Assembly: GCF_003112555.1 (NCBI RefSeq)
Contig: NZ_BEWB01000009.1
Coordinates: 1-64,000 of the forward strand
From: Streptomyces coelicoflavus
GTDB taxonomy: Bacteria > Actinomycetota > Actinomycetes > Streptomycetales > Streptomycetaceae
DNA length: 64,000 nt
Direction: 5' to 3'
Below, piece after piece: positions 1 through 8,185 of this stretch (within the stretch, counting starts at the first letter, position 1; the number at the start of each line of letters is the position of its first letter). The position numbers were made by a program, and so were the translations under genes. The notes under the pieces were generated by a model that saw nothing but the letters and a program-made list of their open reading frames with translations, made no database searches and was not told the origin of the DNA.

Positions 1-27
1 AGAAGCTGCCGTGGGCCCCATCCAGCT

Positions 28-109
28 TCACTGGCAATCGGTCCAACCTCGCTGTCAGAGGACAAACCAGACTGTCCCCTGACAGGTGATCTTGACCGAT
101 TGCCACTGA
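28..109. repeat. Inverted repeat, mobile-element end-like
   Basis: The arm at 28-43 (TTCACTGGCAATCGGTC core) recurs inverted at about 94-109 with one mismatch. Within it, 81-104 matches the 24-base repeat at 411-434 in about 19 positions. Multiple short end repeats of this style occur at IS21-family termini; assignment to that family is inference because no istA/istB gene is present. Confidence 0.5.
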
Positions 110-131
110 AGTTGGACCACTGCACGGTTCG

Positions 132-425
132 TGTCATCGAACCCGGACCGGCCTGGTCAGGACGCTGCTGGGCGGTGCCAGTCCTCTGCTGGACGATCTG
201 GCCATCCTGATTGCAACCAACGAGCGCGGCCACGTGGTGAAGCGTCCATCCAAGCCTGCGATCGGGACGATGCTGGCCAACCTGCGGCGGGGGAACGCCC
301 ACATGGTCCTGGAGCGGGTGGACGAGGAGCTGCCTGGTAGGCCCCGGGTTCGCTGTCACAGGACAGTCGTGTGCCATCGAACGTTGACCGCCTGTCAACG
401 AACCTCAAGTGACAAACGATCCTGA
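132..425 (+). pseudogene. Short coding remnant of unknown origin
   Basis: An open frame reads through a stretch containing LLDDLAILIATNERGH followed by KPAIGTMLANLRRGN, which looks like a fragment of a real protein. The only in-frame start that gives a sensible product is GTG at 234, well inside that stretch. The frame then runs into the flanking repeat at 411-434 and stops. No family is recognised. Its place between repeat copies suggests a leftover piece of a mobile element. Confidence 0.2.
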
Positions 426-434
426 TCGATTGCC
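411..434. repeat. Left copy of 24-base terminal-type repeat
   Basis: The 24-base sequence beginning GACAAACGATC is found inverted at 1313-1336 with 22 of 24 bases identical, and directly at 81-104 with about 19 of 24. Together 411-434 and 1313-1336 bracket a 0.9 kb segment carrying the biotinyl-domain-like gene. Confidence 0.6.
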
Positions 435-606
435 AAGCGATCTTGACGTTCCGCGGTGGCCGTTGACGGCGCTGATGGCCTCTTCTTGCGACATGCCGCA
501 GGCTGCGCTGTTGATCGTTGCGGGAAGCGGGGTCGGCTAGGCTCCCCTGACGTCTGCACCATTACGGACTGTGATGGTTCATCGCCTTACGGAAAGGGCT
601 GAAGTG

Positions 607-861
607 ATGTCTGTATCCCGCGAATTGCAGGTGGTGGCGTCTCCAGTCGTCGGGACCTTTCATGCGGCGCCCCCGCAGCCGAACGCAAGTCCGTTCGTGG
701 CGGTGGGCCAGTCCGTGCGAGAAGGCGACACGCTGTGCATTGTGGAGGCGCAGGGGTTGATGAACGAGATCCCAGCGGAAAGGGCCGGCGTCATCGCGGA
801 GCGGCTGGTTGACCACGGCGCTCCCGTGGAGTACGGCCAGCCGCTGTTCACCATCAAGTAG
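607..861 (+). CDS. Biotinyl/lipoyl-domain protein lacking the biotin lysine
   Basis: The 84-residue product matches the C-terminal domain of the biotin carboxyl carrier protein of acetyl-CoA carboxylase: SPVVGTF near the start, VGQSVREGDTLCIVEA in the middle, and a PVEYGQPLFTI ending. In the family the hairpin reads EAMKLMN and the lysine carries biotin. Here it reads EAQGLMN, with Gln at 751-753 and Gly at 754-756 (residue 50), so biotin cannot attach there. The ATG at 607 was chosen over the in-frame ATG at 571 because GGAAAGGG lies about 10 bases upstream of it. The full-length N-terminal region of AccB is absent. It could bind a carboxylase partner, act as a decoy, or be non-functional; no carboxylase gene is nearby. 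Confidence 0.75.
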   Translation: MSVSRELQVVASPVVGTFHAAPPQPNASPFVAVGQSVREGDTLCIVEAQGLMNEIPAERAGVIAERLVDHGAPVEYGQPLFTIK

Positions 862-1046
862 AGCGGGCCGGCCTGGACCGCGCGACTGGACGCCGAAGAC
901 CTCCAGCACGCTCCGTCAGCCCGCACTCCCCCGTCGCCGCCCGCGCGACCGCCGGCGAGTAGCGGCTCCTACAACGATCAGATCCCCCTCCGCTGCCGAT
1001 CCGCAACAGCACCTCGCCCACCGGCTGGCGCCGTGACGCTTCTCGT

Positions 1047-1289
1047 GTGGAAGAGCTCATCAACCTCCTGGTCAATGCGACGATCGCCTGGCGACTGACC
1101 AACCTCTCCCGCGACCGCGCCGACCGAGCAGCGGAGAAGGAGAGCCTGCGCACGCAGGCCGACGCCCTCACCGTCGCTGTCCTCGACCTCCAGCACGCAG
1201 CCGCTGTCAACCGCATCCTCTGGGAGTGGCACGCCAGCCGAGTCCGCGAGACATTCCCGATGCCGCATCACCCTCTCGGATCCCGGTAG
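1047..1289 (+). CDS. Small helical protein of unknown function
   Basis: An 80-residue frame from GTG at 1047 gives a mostly helical, charged protein (EELINLLVNATIAW, then RDRADRAAEKES) that could form a coiled coil. No family is recognised and the ribosome site is weak. It lies inside the repeat-bracketed segment, downstream of the biotinyl-like gene, and ends just before the right repeat at 1313. Amino acid composition is more protein-like than the other frames, but the call is tentative. Confidence 0.35.
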   Translation: MEELINLLVNATIAWRLTNLSRDRADRAAEKESLRTQADALTVAVLDLQHAAAVNRILWEWHASRVRETFPMPHHPLGSR

Positions 1290-1312
1290 ACGGCTATCGG
1301 TCAAAGTCCAGT

Positions 1313-1336
1313 GACAATCGATCAAGATCGTTTGTC
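1313..1336. repeat. Right (inverted) copy of 24-base repeat
   Basis: Reverse complement of 411-434 with two mismatches. It is followed by a GTCAGAGG-GTCAAAGG stretch resembling GTCAGAGGACAAACC at 54-68, so the similarity extends beyond the 24 bases. Confidence 0.6.
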
Positions 1337-1415
1337 AGAGGTCAAAGGATGTGTAATGGATCAAGACACTGCGTATTGAGTCAAGCACGCACCGAGGCCC
1401 CCGCACCCGGGAGGA

Positions 1416-1437
1416 CCTGTTGGCGGTCGCCAACAGG
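1416..1437 (-). terminator. Hairpin after the CnaB surface protein gene
   Basis: Nine-base perfect stem (CCTGTTGGC with GCCAACAGG) and a four-base loop, 53 bases past the stop of the leftward gene. A second pair of complementary runs (CCCCCGCA and TGCGGGGG) encloses it. There is no U-run, as is common for actinomycete terminators. Confidence 0.5.
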
Positions 1438-1489
1438 GTGTCCATCTGGGGCTGCGGGGGCTCCGTGTAGCGAAGAAGGGTGGGTGCAG

Positions 1490-2503
1490 TCAGCTCCCAG
1501 TGGAGTCTTCTGTGTGGCTGTCGGTGCGACTGCGGCGTGCCACGGCGAGGGCGCCTCCACCGGCCGCGATCAGTGCGGCCGCTCCGCCGAACAGCCACGG
1601 CGTGGCGTCAGTACCGGTGTGGGCGAGGGAGCCCGTCGGCGTCTTCGGTGTGGAGTCGCCGTCCGGGGTGGCAGCAATGGTGGAGGAGTCGGGTTCCGGT
1701 GTGTCGCTATCCGACGCGGACGGCGCGGCCCGTCCTGTACCACTGTTCGGTTTGCCTGGGCCGGCGGGGGTGCCGGTGGGCGTGTGCGTGGGCTTGCCCG
1801 AGGGTTCGGGATTCAGGGTGGTGGTGGTCTTGGCGTTGGTGACGGTCACGGTCACCGGGTCGCCGGGAGCCGCGGTGAACGTCTTGGTCGGCTTGTACAG
1901 GTCGTAGCCGGCAGGGTCTTTGATCTCTTTGACCCAGAACTGGGCCCTCCGGCTCGACATGGGCAGCTCTCCGGAGGCCGTGCCCTTGGCTCCCGTGGTC
2001 AGGGTGAGCAGCGTCGAGGTGCCGGTGCCGATGTTCACGGTCGCGCCGGGCAGGAGCTTGCCGGTCTTGTCGTCCTTGGCCTGCAGGAGGACCTTGGCGG
2101 CCTTGAACGGGTCGGTGATCGTCAGGCGGGTGGGCGCGCCCGGGGTGACGATGACGTCCTGGTCTGCGACGACCTCGTGGAGCGGGCTGCCGGAGGCCGT
2201 CTCCTTGAGCCGGTAGACGCCGGGCGCGAGGTCGGAGAAGGTCAGCTTCCCCTGTGCGTCGGTCGTCCCGCGTCCGGCTTCCTGGCCGGCGGAGTCGAGC
2301 AGCAGGAACACGGCGCCGGGCAGGGCGTCTCCGGCCGTGTCCTTGGTGGTGATCTCGACACTGCCCGCGTCGGGGGCCGGAGTCTCGGCGGAGGCCGAGG
2401 GGGTCGGTTCGGAGGGCTCGGCGCTCGCGGTCGGCACCCAGGTGAGGGTTCCGGCCGCGGCGACCGCGAGGGCGGCGGCGGATCGGACGAGACGTGCGTG
2501 CAC
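1490..2503 (-). CDS. Wall-anchored CnaB/SpaA-type repeat surface protein
   Basis: A 337-residue secreted protein. Residues 1-28 form a signal peptide ending in ASA. Two CnaB/prealbumin-like beta domains follow (from about SVEITTKDTAGD and from KVLLQAKDD), of the type found in Gram-positive pilins and adhesins, then a Pro/Thr/Ser-rich wall-spanning linker. The C-terminus has LAHTG at about 293-297, a hydrophobic segment and an RRSR tail, which is the LAXTG signal used by class E sortases in actinomycetes. The GTG at 2503 has AAGGAG about nine bases upstream. It is the last gene of the leftward cluster. A surface role in mating contact is possible but only inferred from location. Confidence 0.85.
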   Translation of the reverse strand: MHARLVRSAAALAVAAAGTLTWVPTASAEPSEPTPSASAETPAPDAGSVEITTKDTAGDALPGAVFLLLDSAGQEAGRGTTDAQGKLTFSDLAPGVYRLKETASGSPLHEVVADQDVIVTPGAPTRLTITDPFKAAKVLLQAKDDKTGKLLPGATVNIGTGTSTLLTLTTGAKGTASGELPMSSRRAQFWVKEIKDPAGYDLYKPTKTFTAAPGDPVTVTVTNAKTTTTLNPEPSGKPTHTPTGTPAGPGKPNSGTGRAAPSASDSDTPEPDSSTIAATPDGDSTPKTPTGSLAHTGTDATPWLFGGAAALIAAGGGALAVARRSRTDSHTEDSTGS

Positions 2504-2532
2504 GAGGAAGAAGGCTCCTTGATCGGTCGGGG

Positions 2533-3329
2533 TCAGCGGGTGCGGCCGGTCGTATGGCCGGTGGGTGACATCGCGGGGGTCGGACGGTTGAGTGGCTGCG
2601 GGGCCCCGGGTGCTACGTAGAGGTGCCGGCGGGTGTGGAAGGGGATCTGTTTCACGGCCCGGTGCAGCGGTTCGGTGGAGATCAGCGAGGCGGTGAAGGC
2701 CGCGGCGAGGGTGGTGGGCGCGCCGGCGGAGAACCGGGCCTGCCAGTGCGGTTCGCTCGGGTATCCGCCCCAGGCGCGCCAGATCGGGCCGTCGGATCCG
2801 GTGGTGGCGTACCGGTGGCGCACGCCGCCGAGGCCGTCCGGTGGGAGGAAGGTCTGTGTGCCGTCCGTTTTGACGCTGTGGCTCCAGCCGCGCGTGAGGA
2901 GCGGTGGTACACCTCGTGCGGGGCCGTGGCGTCCTCGAACAGGTGGTTCTGGTCGCTGTGGCGGTCTTCGAGGTACAGGTCGAGCATCTCGGCGTGGACA
3001 TCGCGCAGGAGTTCGACGGGGGTGGTGGCGTCGAAGGTGGTCTCCCAGGCCCGTGGGCCGAAGGGGACACGGTCCATGCCGATGGTCCACGTTCCTTGGC
3101 CTCGCTCCTCGGGTTCGGGAGCGAAGCGGGTCCACAACCGGGCGCAGGGGCTGATGGCGAACACCATCCCTTCGAGTCCCTGGTGAAGCCGCCAGCCCTC
3201 GTCGAAGGGGAAGGCCCAGATCGTCTTCAGGTCTGCTTGGCCGGGACCTGCGAGGTGACGCGGGAGGACCCTCACGGCCTGGGCAGGGTCGAGGCCCTTG
3301 AAGGGGTCGGAGGGCGGATCGGGCAACAC
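2533..3329 (-). pseudogene. DUF317 protein with a one-base frameshift
   Basis: Starting at GTG 3329 (GGAG about ten bases upstream), the frame gives a DUF317 N-terminal half with VLPRHLAGPGQ and WAFPFDEGW. At about 2905 the coding signal moves to another frame that continues with LLTRGWSHSVKTDGTQ and the second DUF317 half (WQARFSAGAPTTLAAAF). One missing C in a CCC run of the coding strand explains it, and restoring it gives a continuous 266-codon gene. Whether this is true mutation or a sequence error cannot be told from one sequence. DUF317 has no established function. Confidence 0.75.
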
Positions 3330-3376
3330 GAGGAGAGGCTCCTGCTGGGTGGCTGGCGCGGGTTTCGGGATGAGGA

Positions 3377-3865
3377 TCAGCGGGTGCGGGCCCCGGCGGG
3401 CGCGGCCGGCGGGGGCGGAGTTCTGCGCGACGTGCGGCCGGCCGCTCGCTTGGGTCCGGAGGCGGCCCAGGCGCCGGGGAACCACACGGCCGTGTACTGC
3501 TCGATGGCGTCGCGCAGCCCGGTCGTGACGGCCCCGTCCCACGGAGGGCGGCCGGGGCGGTGGTATTTGTCGAAGGTGCCGTACTGCTGGGTGTCCGGCC
3601 GGGTGTTGGTGGCCTCGTCGCGGCGGTGGAAGGTTCCGTGGTCCAGGAAGCTGAGCGCCACCGCGTCGATCTCCCCGCGGTCCGGGTGGACGACTGCGAC
3701 ACGCAGCCCGCCATAGGTGTCCGCGTAGATGGTGCGAGTGAAGTCGATCCGAAGCCGCAGCGGCGTGCCCGGGACGGGAGCGGCGTAGTAGGTGTTGCCC
3801 ACGACGGTGTAGTCGTGGAAGGGGAGGCGCAGCTCGGTGAAGAACTCGGGGGCCTGCAAGGACAC
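3377..3865 (-). CDS. Conserved-looking hypothetical protein
   Basis: A 162-residue protein whose first 120 residues look globular (VVGNTYYAAPVPGTPLRL, then a DGAVTTGLRDAIEQYTA helix), with a basic Pro/Arg tail. The GTG start at 3865 has no strong ribosome site. It lies between two DUF317 genes in the same orientation, with a stop 48 bases before the next start, so it is probably co-transcribed with them. No family recognised. Confidence 0.6.
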   Translation of the reverse strand: MSLQAPEFFTELRLPFHDYTVVGNTYYAAPVPGTPLRLRIDFTRTIYADTYGGLRVAVVHPDRGEIDAVALSFLDHGTFHRRDEATNTRPDTQQYGTFDKYHRPGRPPWDGAVTTGLRDAIEQYTAVWFPGAWAASGPKRAAGRTSRRTPPPPAAPAGARTR

Positions 3866-3898
3866 GAGGGGTAGGTATCCGTTGGGGGTGGGTTGGGG

Positions 3899-4765
3899 TC
3901 AGCGGCGTGGGCCGGGCAGGGCAGGTCGGCTCGTGGTGCTCCAGCGCGGCACGCTGACCGCGGGAAGCGCGGCCGGGCGGCGGGAAGCGGCGGCCCGCCG
4001 GACGTCGAGCGGGGTGGGCGATGGCGGACTCTGCGGGAGGATCAGGGAGAGCCGGGCGTGGTCCTTGACGTAGCTGTCGGTGTCGTCCCGCCAGCGGGGA
4101 AGGGGTGCGGGGTCGGCCACGGCTTCGGTCACGGCTCGCAGGAGAGCGGCGGGGGTGTCGGTGCTGGCCGTGGCGTACCAGAAGGGCCGGGCCGGGGACG
4201 TGCCGGCCCACAGGTGCCAGCGGGCGTCGCGGGTTTCCAGTTCGATCGCCGGGTCGAGGTCGCCGGTGGTGTACTCCAGCGTGGCGAGCCCGTCGGGTGC
4301 GCTGATCGCGAAGGCGCTCGGGTGCGGGCGGTCGAGCTGCCACCCGTGGTTGATGAGGGGGGCGACGGCCAGGAACGGGTTGTGGTCGGCGCTGTCGGCG
4401 ACCGGCCGGGCGAGGTAGTGGTCCGGCCCCTGCCGGTACGCCCCGGCGAGGGCGGTGGTGAAGGCGGTGACGAACTCCGTGGGCGCGGTGTCGTTGAAGC
4501 AGACGCCCCAGGCCGGTGGGCCGAAGGCGTCCTTGTAGGCGTTGATGCGCCACAGTCCGTCGTTGTCGCCTTCGGGGAGATAGCCGAGGCGGACCTTGCC
4601 GTCGGGAGCCGTGAGGTGCGCGTTGCCGAGGTCGTCGTGGTGCAGGTCCCAGCCGAGGTCGCGCAGCGGGTCGAGGCCGGGGTCACCGACTGCGGTGGAT
4701 CGGGCCAGGTGGCGGGGGGAGACGTAGACGTCGCCGTCGATGGTGTCGTGGTCGTCGTGAGGCAC
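3899..4765 (-). CDS. DUF317 domain protein
   Basis: A 288-residue protein with two DUF317 repeats. The first begins VYVSPRHLARSTAVGD and includes WGVCFNDTAPTEFVTAF. The second contains the WQL and FAISAPDGLATLEY strands and ends FWYATASTDTPAALLRAV. The family marker here is the SPRHLAG-type opening followed by a W-x-A-x-F ... P-x-E pattern. GTG at 4765 is the first start after the HAD gene stop. DUF317 proteins are abundant on Streptomyces plasmids and integrative elements, but no biochemical role is known. The window holds seven recognisable copies; this one and 2533-3329 are leftward. Confidence 0.8.
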   Translation of the reverse strand: MPHDDHDTIDGDVYVSPRHLARSTAVGDPGLDPLRDLGWDLHHDDLGNAHLTAPDGKVRLGYLPEGDNDGLWRINAYKDAFGPPAWGVCFNDTAPTEFVTAFTTALAGAYRQGPDHYLARPVADSADHNPFLAVAPLINHGWQLDRPHPSAFAISAPDGLATLEYTTGDLDPAIELETRDARWHLWAGTSPARPFWYATASTDTPAALLRAVTEAVADPAPLPRWRDDTDSYVKDHARLSLILPQSPPSPTPLDVRRAAASRRPAALPAVSVPRWSTTSRPALPGPRR

Positions 4766-4789
4766 TGAATCCTACGGGAAGGGGCGGGG

Positions 4790-5413
4790 TCAGTTGGGGG
4801 ACTGCAGGGCGACTGCGAGGTCGGTGGGGCGGCCGGTGTAGTGCAGGGTGCGCAGGCCCAGGCGTCGGGCGGCGTGGCAGTTGTCGGCCCGGTCGTCCAC
4901 GAAGAGGACGCGTTGTGGATCGCGCACTCCGGTGGCGTTCATCGCGTGCTGGTAGGCGGCCGGGTCGGGTTTGCATACCTGGAGCCGGGCCGAGTAGAAG
5001 GCGTGGGTCATCAGGCGGCGCCACGGGTGGCGGTCGAGGACGTCGCTGAGGTGGCGGGGTGCGTTCGACAGCAGGACCAGCGGCAGCCCGGACGCGTGGG
5101 CGTACTCCAGGACTTCCACGACGCGGTCGTCGGTGGACGTCCACATGTCGGTGTCGGCGTCGCGGAGTTCACGCAGCCGTCGGGCACCAGGGTGGTGGCC
5201 GAGGACCGTGGCCCAATACGCGAGGTCGCTGAGCTGACCGGCGTCGTAGGCGCAGCGGGCGTTCCAGAAGGCGTTCTGGAAGGCGGGGAGGTCCTCGGGC
5301 CACAGGGCGGTGCGGGCCAGGCGGATCCACTGGTCGGTGGTGGGTTGCAGGCCGATGACGCCGTTGTAGTCGAGGATGACGGCGTCCAAGCCCTGGGCGG
5401 TGGCGGGGGTCAA
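4790..5413 (-). CDS. HAD-superfamily hydrolase
   Basis: A 207-residue haloacid dehalogenase-like enzyme, probably a phosphatase. All four motifs are visible: DYNGVI near the N-terminus (nucleophile Asp; Asn replaces the usual second Asp or Gly position), LLSNAP (motif II), the Lys of CKPDP (motif III) and VDDRADN (motif IV). The TTG at 5413 overlaps the MFS gene stop as TTGA, with GGAG 13 bases upstream; TTG at 5389 is the alternative. The overlap implies translation coupled to the exporter and ATP-grasp genes, so it may act on the same small molecule. Confidence 0.8.
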   Translation of the reverse strand: MTPATAQGLDAVILDYNGVIGLQPTTDQWIRLARTALWPEDLPAFQNAFWNARCAYDAGQLSDLAYWATVLGHHPGARRLRELRDADTDMWTSTDDRVVEVLEYAHASGLPLVLLSNAPRHLSDVLDRHPWRRLMTHAFYSARLQVCKPDPAAYQHAMNATGVRDPQRVLFVDDRADNCHAARRLGLRTLHYTGRPTDLAVALQSPN

Positions 5414-6561
5414 GGGGTGGTGTTCTCCAGGGCGCGATGGGCGAGGGCGGCGACAGTTGCTGCGAGGAGGGCGGGCAGCAGCAGGGCCGTGGACAAGGTG
5501 GTGGCGCTGGCCAGGGCACCGATGAGGGCCGGGCCGGCGAGGAGGCCGAGGTAGCCGGTGGCGGTGACCGTGGCCACGGCCTTGGCGCCTCCGGCTCCGG
5601 CCGCGGTGATGAGCGAGGGGACGGTGGTGGACAGGCCGAGTCCGAAGACCGCCCACCCGGCCAGCGTCAGCGGGGTGCTTCTTCCGATGACGCCGATGGT
5701 GAGTCCGGTCGTGGCGAGAACGGCTCCGGCCCGTACGACTGTCGGTGCACCGAATGCTGCGGTGAGCCGGTCTCCGGTCAGCCGTCCCGCGGCCATGGCC
5801 GCGCTGTAGAGCGCGAACGCGGTGGCGCTCGCGGCCGTCGGGGCGCCCAGGGTGTGCAGGTGCACGGCGGCCCAGTCGGCGGCGGCTCCCTCCCCCAGCA
5901 GGCTCGCAGCAGCCAGAGCGGCCAGAAGCCAGAGCTTTCCCGGCGACGGAACCAGGGGGGGCTTCCCGGCGTCGGCGCCCATTGCGGGGCGGTCTGCGCC
6001 GCTCAGGCTTCGGGTGACCGGCACGGCAGCGATCGCGAGGCCGGCCAGGATTGCACCTGTTGCGGTGAAGAGTGTGCTGTGCGCGGCGTGGGAGGTGAGG
6101 GCAGCCAGGGCGGCGCCGGCGAGGGCGCCAAGGGAGTAGGCGGCGTGAAGACCAGACATGATGGGCCGGCCGAAGGCCGTTTGGCATCGGACGGCCGCGG
6201 TGTTGGCGGCGACATCGAGGACGCCGTGCGCAAGGCCGAACGCGAGAGCCGCCGCCAGCAACGCGGACAGGCTCTCGCCTTGGCCCACCAGGACGAGGCA
6301 TCCGGCCAGGGCAAGGGCCCCTGTGCTAAGCAGAGTCGGTAGCCGCGCCGGGCGGGCGTAGCGGCCTCCGAGCTGAAGCCCGGCGACCATGCCGACGGCG
6401 GCGGCCAGCAGGACCAGGGCCAGCCCTGCGGTGCTGAGGTGGGCAGCCTGCTGCACGGCAGGCATCCGGGCGCCCCACACCGCCATGATGGCCCCGAGGC
6501 CGAGGAAGTACCCGGTCAGCAGCGCGCGGCTGTGCCGGTCGGACACAGACTCCACGCTCAC
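5410..6561 (-). CDS. MFS transporter
   Basis: A 383-residue integral membrane protein with about 12 hydrophobic segments and the major facilitator pattern: an early GARMPAVQQ loop, then GLQLGGRYARPARL matching the loop 2-3 basic motif, and a hydrophilic centre around residues 200-215. The length is typical of the short MFS group that includes YbjJ-like and sugar/drug exporters. The GTG at 6561 overlaps the stop of the ATP-grasp gene as GTGA, so the two are probably made together and the carrier likely exports what the ligase makes. The substrate cannot be read from sequence. Confidence 0.85.
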   Translation of the reverse strand: MSVESVSDRHSRALLTGYFLGLGAIMAVWGARMPAVQQAAHLSTAGLALVLLAAAVGMVAGLQLGGRYARPARLPTLLSTGALALAGCLVLVGQGESLSALLAAALAFGLAHGVLDVAANTAAVRCQTAFGRPIMSGLHAAYSLGALAGAALAALTSHAAHSTLFTATGAILAGLAIAAVPVTRSLSGADRPAMGADAGKPPLVPSPGKLWLLAALAAASLLGEGAAADWAAVHLHTLGAPTAASATAFALYSAAMAAGRLTGDRLTAAFGAPTVVRAGAVLATTGLTIGVIGRSTPLTLAGWAVFGLGLSTTVPSLITAAGAGGAKAVATVTATGYLGLLAGPALIGALASATTLSTALLLPALLAATVAALAHRALENTTP

Positions 6562-7802
6562 GCCGCGGTGCTGCGGGTGCCGGGGGTCTGGTCGAGGACC
6601 GCGACGACGGCACGAGCGGCCCGCTCGGCGCGTGCACGCGCCTGCTGACCGGTCGATGCGGTGGTGGTGAGGTAGCCGATCCGGCCGGTGTACAGGTTTC
6701 CCCCGTCGGTGGGGAGGAGGAGCTGGTCGCCGGTGCGGCACTGGAACTGGAGCCGGTCCAGCCACGTCGGGCAAGGTCCGTCGTAGGTGAGGTGGGTGAG
6801 GGTGCCGGAGGTGTCCGGGTAGAGGAGCCGGATGGCGGCGGCCGAGGACCTGGTGGGCGTGAGGTCGGGGGCACGGCCGCAGGCGATGTCGGCGGCGGCA
6901 CGAGGCAGGTCGATGCCGGTGGCGAGACACACGAGGTGGCCGATCATGTCACCGGCGAGTCGGGCGTTGACCTCTATGAGGCGGGGTCTGCCCTCGACGA
7001 GGCGCATCTCTATGTGGCTGACGCCGTCGGTGATGCCGAGGGCGTTGATCGCCGCCCGGGCGGCCGGCGCAACGGTCTCCAGGAGCGGGTCGGCGGCGTC
7101 CACGCTGTGGGCGAGCTGCTCGAAGTGCGGCGGAGGGCTGAGGGTCTTGCGGTTGACCGCGACGACTGTGGTGTTGCGGCGGTAGGTGACGCACTCCACG
7201 GAGATCTCCGGCCCGTCGAGGTACTCCTCGACAAGGACGCTGGTGCTCTCGGTGCTCTGACCGGCTGTGCGTTCGGCTGCCTGGTAGGCGGCCGTGAGCT
7301 GGTCACGGTCATCGACGCGGCGCACGCCGATGGCACCCGCGTGTGAGGCGGGCTTGAGCACCACGGGGTAGCCGATCCGTTCGGCGGCGGCTTCGGCCTC
7401 CTGGCGGGTACGCACGCTCACCGAGGTTGCCGAGGGCACGCCGTGGCGGGCGAACAGCGACCGAGCGGTGGCCTTGTTGCGGCACCCCTGCATCACTTCG
7501 GGTGCGGTGGTGGGCAAGCCGAGCTGGCGGGCGAGGCGGGCGGTCGGGACCACGCTCCACTCGTCCCAGGTCATGACACCGGCGAGGTCGTGGCGTCCTG
7601 CCAGGGCGCGGCCCCCTGCCAGCAGCGCGGCAGGATCGCTGAGGTCCACGACGGCGTGATCGGTGATGTGCGGCTTCTCCCACGACGGTTCGGCGCCGGT
7701 GAGCAGCACGACGTCGTAGGCGTCGGCGACCTGCTCAAGGCAGTAGCCGCGGTAGTTTCTATCTCCGGGAGCGACGACAAGTACAACAGGGCGAGCGGAC
7801 AA
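6558..7802 (-). CDS. ATP-grasp ligase
   Basis: A 414-residue enzyme of the ATP-grasp fold, resembling L-amino-acid ligases and carbamoyl-phosphate-synthetase-like ligases. After a Rossmann-like N-terminal region come NKATARSLFARHGVP (pre-grasp), YPVVLKPASHAGAIGV (glycine-rich nucleotide loop with Lys), VLVEEYLDGPEISVEC, and the metal-binding end HIEMRL then LIEVNARLAGD. TTG 7802 has GGAG about ten bases upstream. These enzymes join a carboxylate to an amine through an acyl-phosphate. Its MFS and HAD neighbours suggest a small peptide or amino-acid-derived product with its own exporter. Confidence 0.85.
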   Translation of the reverse strand: MSARPVVLVVAPGDRNYRGYCLEQVADAYDVVLLTGAEPSWEKPHITDHAVVDLSDPAALLAGGRALAGRHDLAGVMTWDEWSVVPTARLARQLGLPTTAPEVMQGCRNKATARSLFARHGVPSATSVSVRTRQEAEAAAERIGYPVVLKPASHAGAIGVRRVDDRDQLTAAYQAAERTAGQSTESTSVLVEEYLDGPEISVECVTYRRNTTVVAVNRKTLSPPPHFEQLAHSVDAADPLLETVAPAARAAINALGITDGVSHIEMRLVEGRPRLIEVNARLAGDMIGHLVCLATGIDLPRAAADIACGRAPDLTPTRSSAAAIRLLYPDTSGTLTHLTYDGPCPTWLDRLQFQCRTGDQLLLPTDGGNLYTGRIGYLTTTASTGQQARARAERAARAVVAVLDQTPGTRSTAA

Positions 7803-7852
7803 GAGGGGTTCTCCGTATCGGGGGACGGCAGGGCAGGAAGAAGCGGGGTGTC

Positions 7853-8154
7853 TCAGGCGGCGCGGCGGCGGCGCAGCTCGAACGCGTCGGCCCGGTGGTG
7901 GTGGTCGTCGATGAGGCGGCGGGCGTAGAGCGCGGTGAAGTTGTTGTTCAGCCCCGCGACCCCGTACGGGAGATGGCGTCGCAGGTCCTCGAAGAGTCCT
8001 TGAGGCTGATCCGGGTGGCTCCGGCGGCCAAGCGGCGGGCGGCCATGCGTTCCAGAGCGCGGTACGCGTGCGGGTTGCGGGCGTCGAAGGCGTGGAACTG
8101 CTCGGTGATGGTGCGGCCGGTCGCTCGGTGCGACCCGAGGGCGGCGATGGTCAT
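7853..8154 (-). pseudogene. Small element-borne protein, frameshifted
   Basis: From ATG 8154 (ribosome site GGAGAACCC) the frame gives TITEQFHAFDARNPHAYRAL and reaches ISLKD. The coding signal then moves one frame to read LFEDLRRHLPYG, GLNNNFTALYARRLIDD and an Arg-rich end at 7853. Restoring one C near 7998 yields an intact 101-codon gene. The HAFDARNPHxYRAL...LNNNFTA.YAR pattern is familiar from small proteins of actinobacterial phages and integrative elements. Function unknown. It sits between the second MFS gene and the ATP-grasp gene. Confidence 0.65.
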
Positions 8155-8185
8155 AAGGGTTCTCCAGAGGCTGGGGACACCTGGG

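Noticed and set aside
1..1400. Complete IS21-type insertion sequence
   Set aside because: Repeats resemble such ends, but no istA or istB frame is present, so only remnants are reported.
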